Below, piece after piece: positions 63,685 to 64,000 of a stretch of 64,000 nt of DNA. Both the position numbers and the translations under genes were made by a program. The stretch is from Paracoccus chinensis (lineage in GTDB: Bacteria; Pseudomonadota; Alphaproteobacteria; Rhodobacterales; Rhodobacteraceae), in the NCBI RefSeq assembly GCF_900102885.1, contig NZ_FNGE01000010.1, positions 59,155-123,154 of the forward strand. The letters are read 5' to 3'. Position 1 is the first letter of the stretch. Each line of letters begins with the position of its first letter. Under the pieces are notes generated by a model that searched no databases, had not been told where the DNA came from, and saw nothing but the letters and a program-made list of their open reading frames with translations.

Positions 63685-64000
63685 CCTTCTTGGCTTACGA
63701 AAGACATAACGGTCTCGATGGGTCGGCGTCCCATGTTGCGATAGCCGAGATGCGGCCGTTCGGTGTTGTAGCGGACAAGCCAGGCATCGAGATCGGCCTG
63801 CAGTGCCTCGACGCCATCGTAGAAGTTGTCCCGCATGGCCACGCGGAAGAATTCATCCAGCACGGTGCCGTTGAAGCGTTCGACGAAGCCATTGGTGCGG
63901 GGCGTTCGGACCTTGGTGCGGCGATGCTCGATACCGTTGAGGTCGAGATAAAGTTCATACGGATGCCGCTCGGTGCCGCAGAACTCGCGGCCATTGTCGG
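63681..64000 (-). mobile_element. IS481-type transposase, C-terminal part, runs off the window
   Basis: The minus-strand frame from the window edge reads DNGREFCGTERHPYELYLDL, NGIEHRRTKVRTPRTNGFVE, RFNGTVLDEFFRVAMRDNFY and NTERPHLGYRNMGRRPIETV, then ends at 63681. It contains the end of the rve/DDE domain with the catalytic Glu. It differs from the IS481 copy at 23.3 kb. Its end coincides with the truncation of ampR. Confidence 0.82.

Noticed and set aside
1..64000. CRISPR arrays, tRNA, rRNA, plasmid replication genes
   Set aside because: No direct-repeat array, no recognisable rRNA stretch, no tRNA cloverleaf and no Rep or ParAB-like proteins were seen; a tRNA could be missed by eye.

Overview
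The window is high-GC DNA from an alphaproteobacterium, most likely a Paracoccus-like member of the Rhodobacteraceae. The signs are the GbpR/ChvE/GguABC sugar system, a fused CoA-transferase beside 3-hydroxybutyrate genes, the style of ImuA/ImuB and ACR3, and the IS5, IS481 and IS3 relics. No rRNA, tRNA, CRISPR array or replication gene was recognised. It looks like an accessory or secondary-replicon region: catabolic operons and small resistance loci separated by decayed mobile elements.

Region by region: (1) 1-10975 is an oxidative galactose/arabinose locus: galM, galactose dehydrogenase, an IlvD/Edd sugar-acid dehydratase with an internal stop, GguC/AraD1, the LysR regulator GbpR, a lactonase, KDPGal aldolase, and the GguA/GguB/ChvE importer. 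(2) 11-15 kb holds an OafA-like acyltransferase between inverted stubs of an IS5 element, then an AzgA purine permease. (3) 15.1-16.5 kb is a decayed sulfonate-type monooxygenase/ABC remnant. (4) 17-24.3 kb is an island bounded by an IS5 relic and an IS481 copy, carrying an alpha/beta hydrolase, a subtilisin-like protease, a peptidoglycan-binding CHAP/NlpC-like protein and an unknown membrane protein. (5) 24.7-32.2 kb is a 3-hydroxybutyrate/ketone-body cluster with a PAS-LuxR regulator. (6) 32.4-34.4 kb is mostly mobile debris. (7) 34.5-38.1 kb has creatinase, a solute-binding protein and a LysR regulator. (8) 38.2-43.8 kb is an uncommon catabolic cluster: BKACE, a 3-hydroxyacyl-type dehydrogenase, TctC, an IlvD/Edd dehydratase and a divergent LysR. 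(9) 43.9-44.7 kb is a broken imuA-imuB pair ending in an abnormal poly-G tract. (10) 44.9-52.8 kb has a GFA protein, a fused spermidine-synthase-like membrane protein, an ars operon (arsR, arsC, acr3, MFS) and an APC permease. (11) 53-56.3 kb is an IS3 element inside a large serine recombinase. (12) 56.7-59.9 kb is a complete ProVWX glycine-betaine importer. (13) 60.3-64 kb has phzF, then a divergent ampC/ampR pair cut by an IS481-type element at the window edge.

A striking global feature is the number of genes broken by one base, often in a C or G run (LysR 42.9 kb, imuA, arsC, acr3, phzF, ampC, ampR, IS3 orfB), plus two single nonsense codons. With the poly-G block this points at least partly to uncorrected sequencing or assembly indels, so many pseudogene calls may be artefacts. 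Catabolic clusters share a design of a divergent LysR-type regulator with a dyad-symmetric operator candidate in the shared promoter gap (4.6, 37.1, 42.8 and 62.9 kb).
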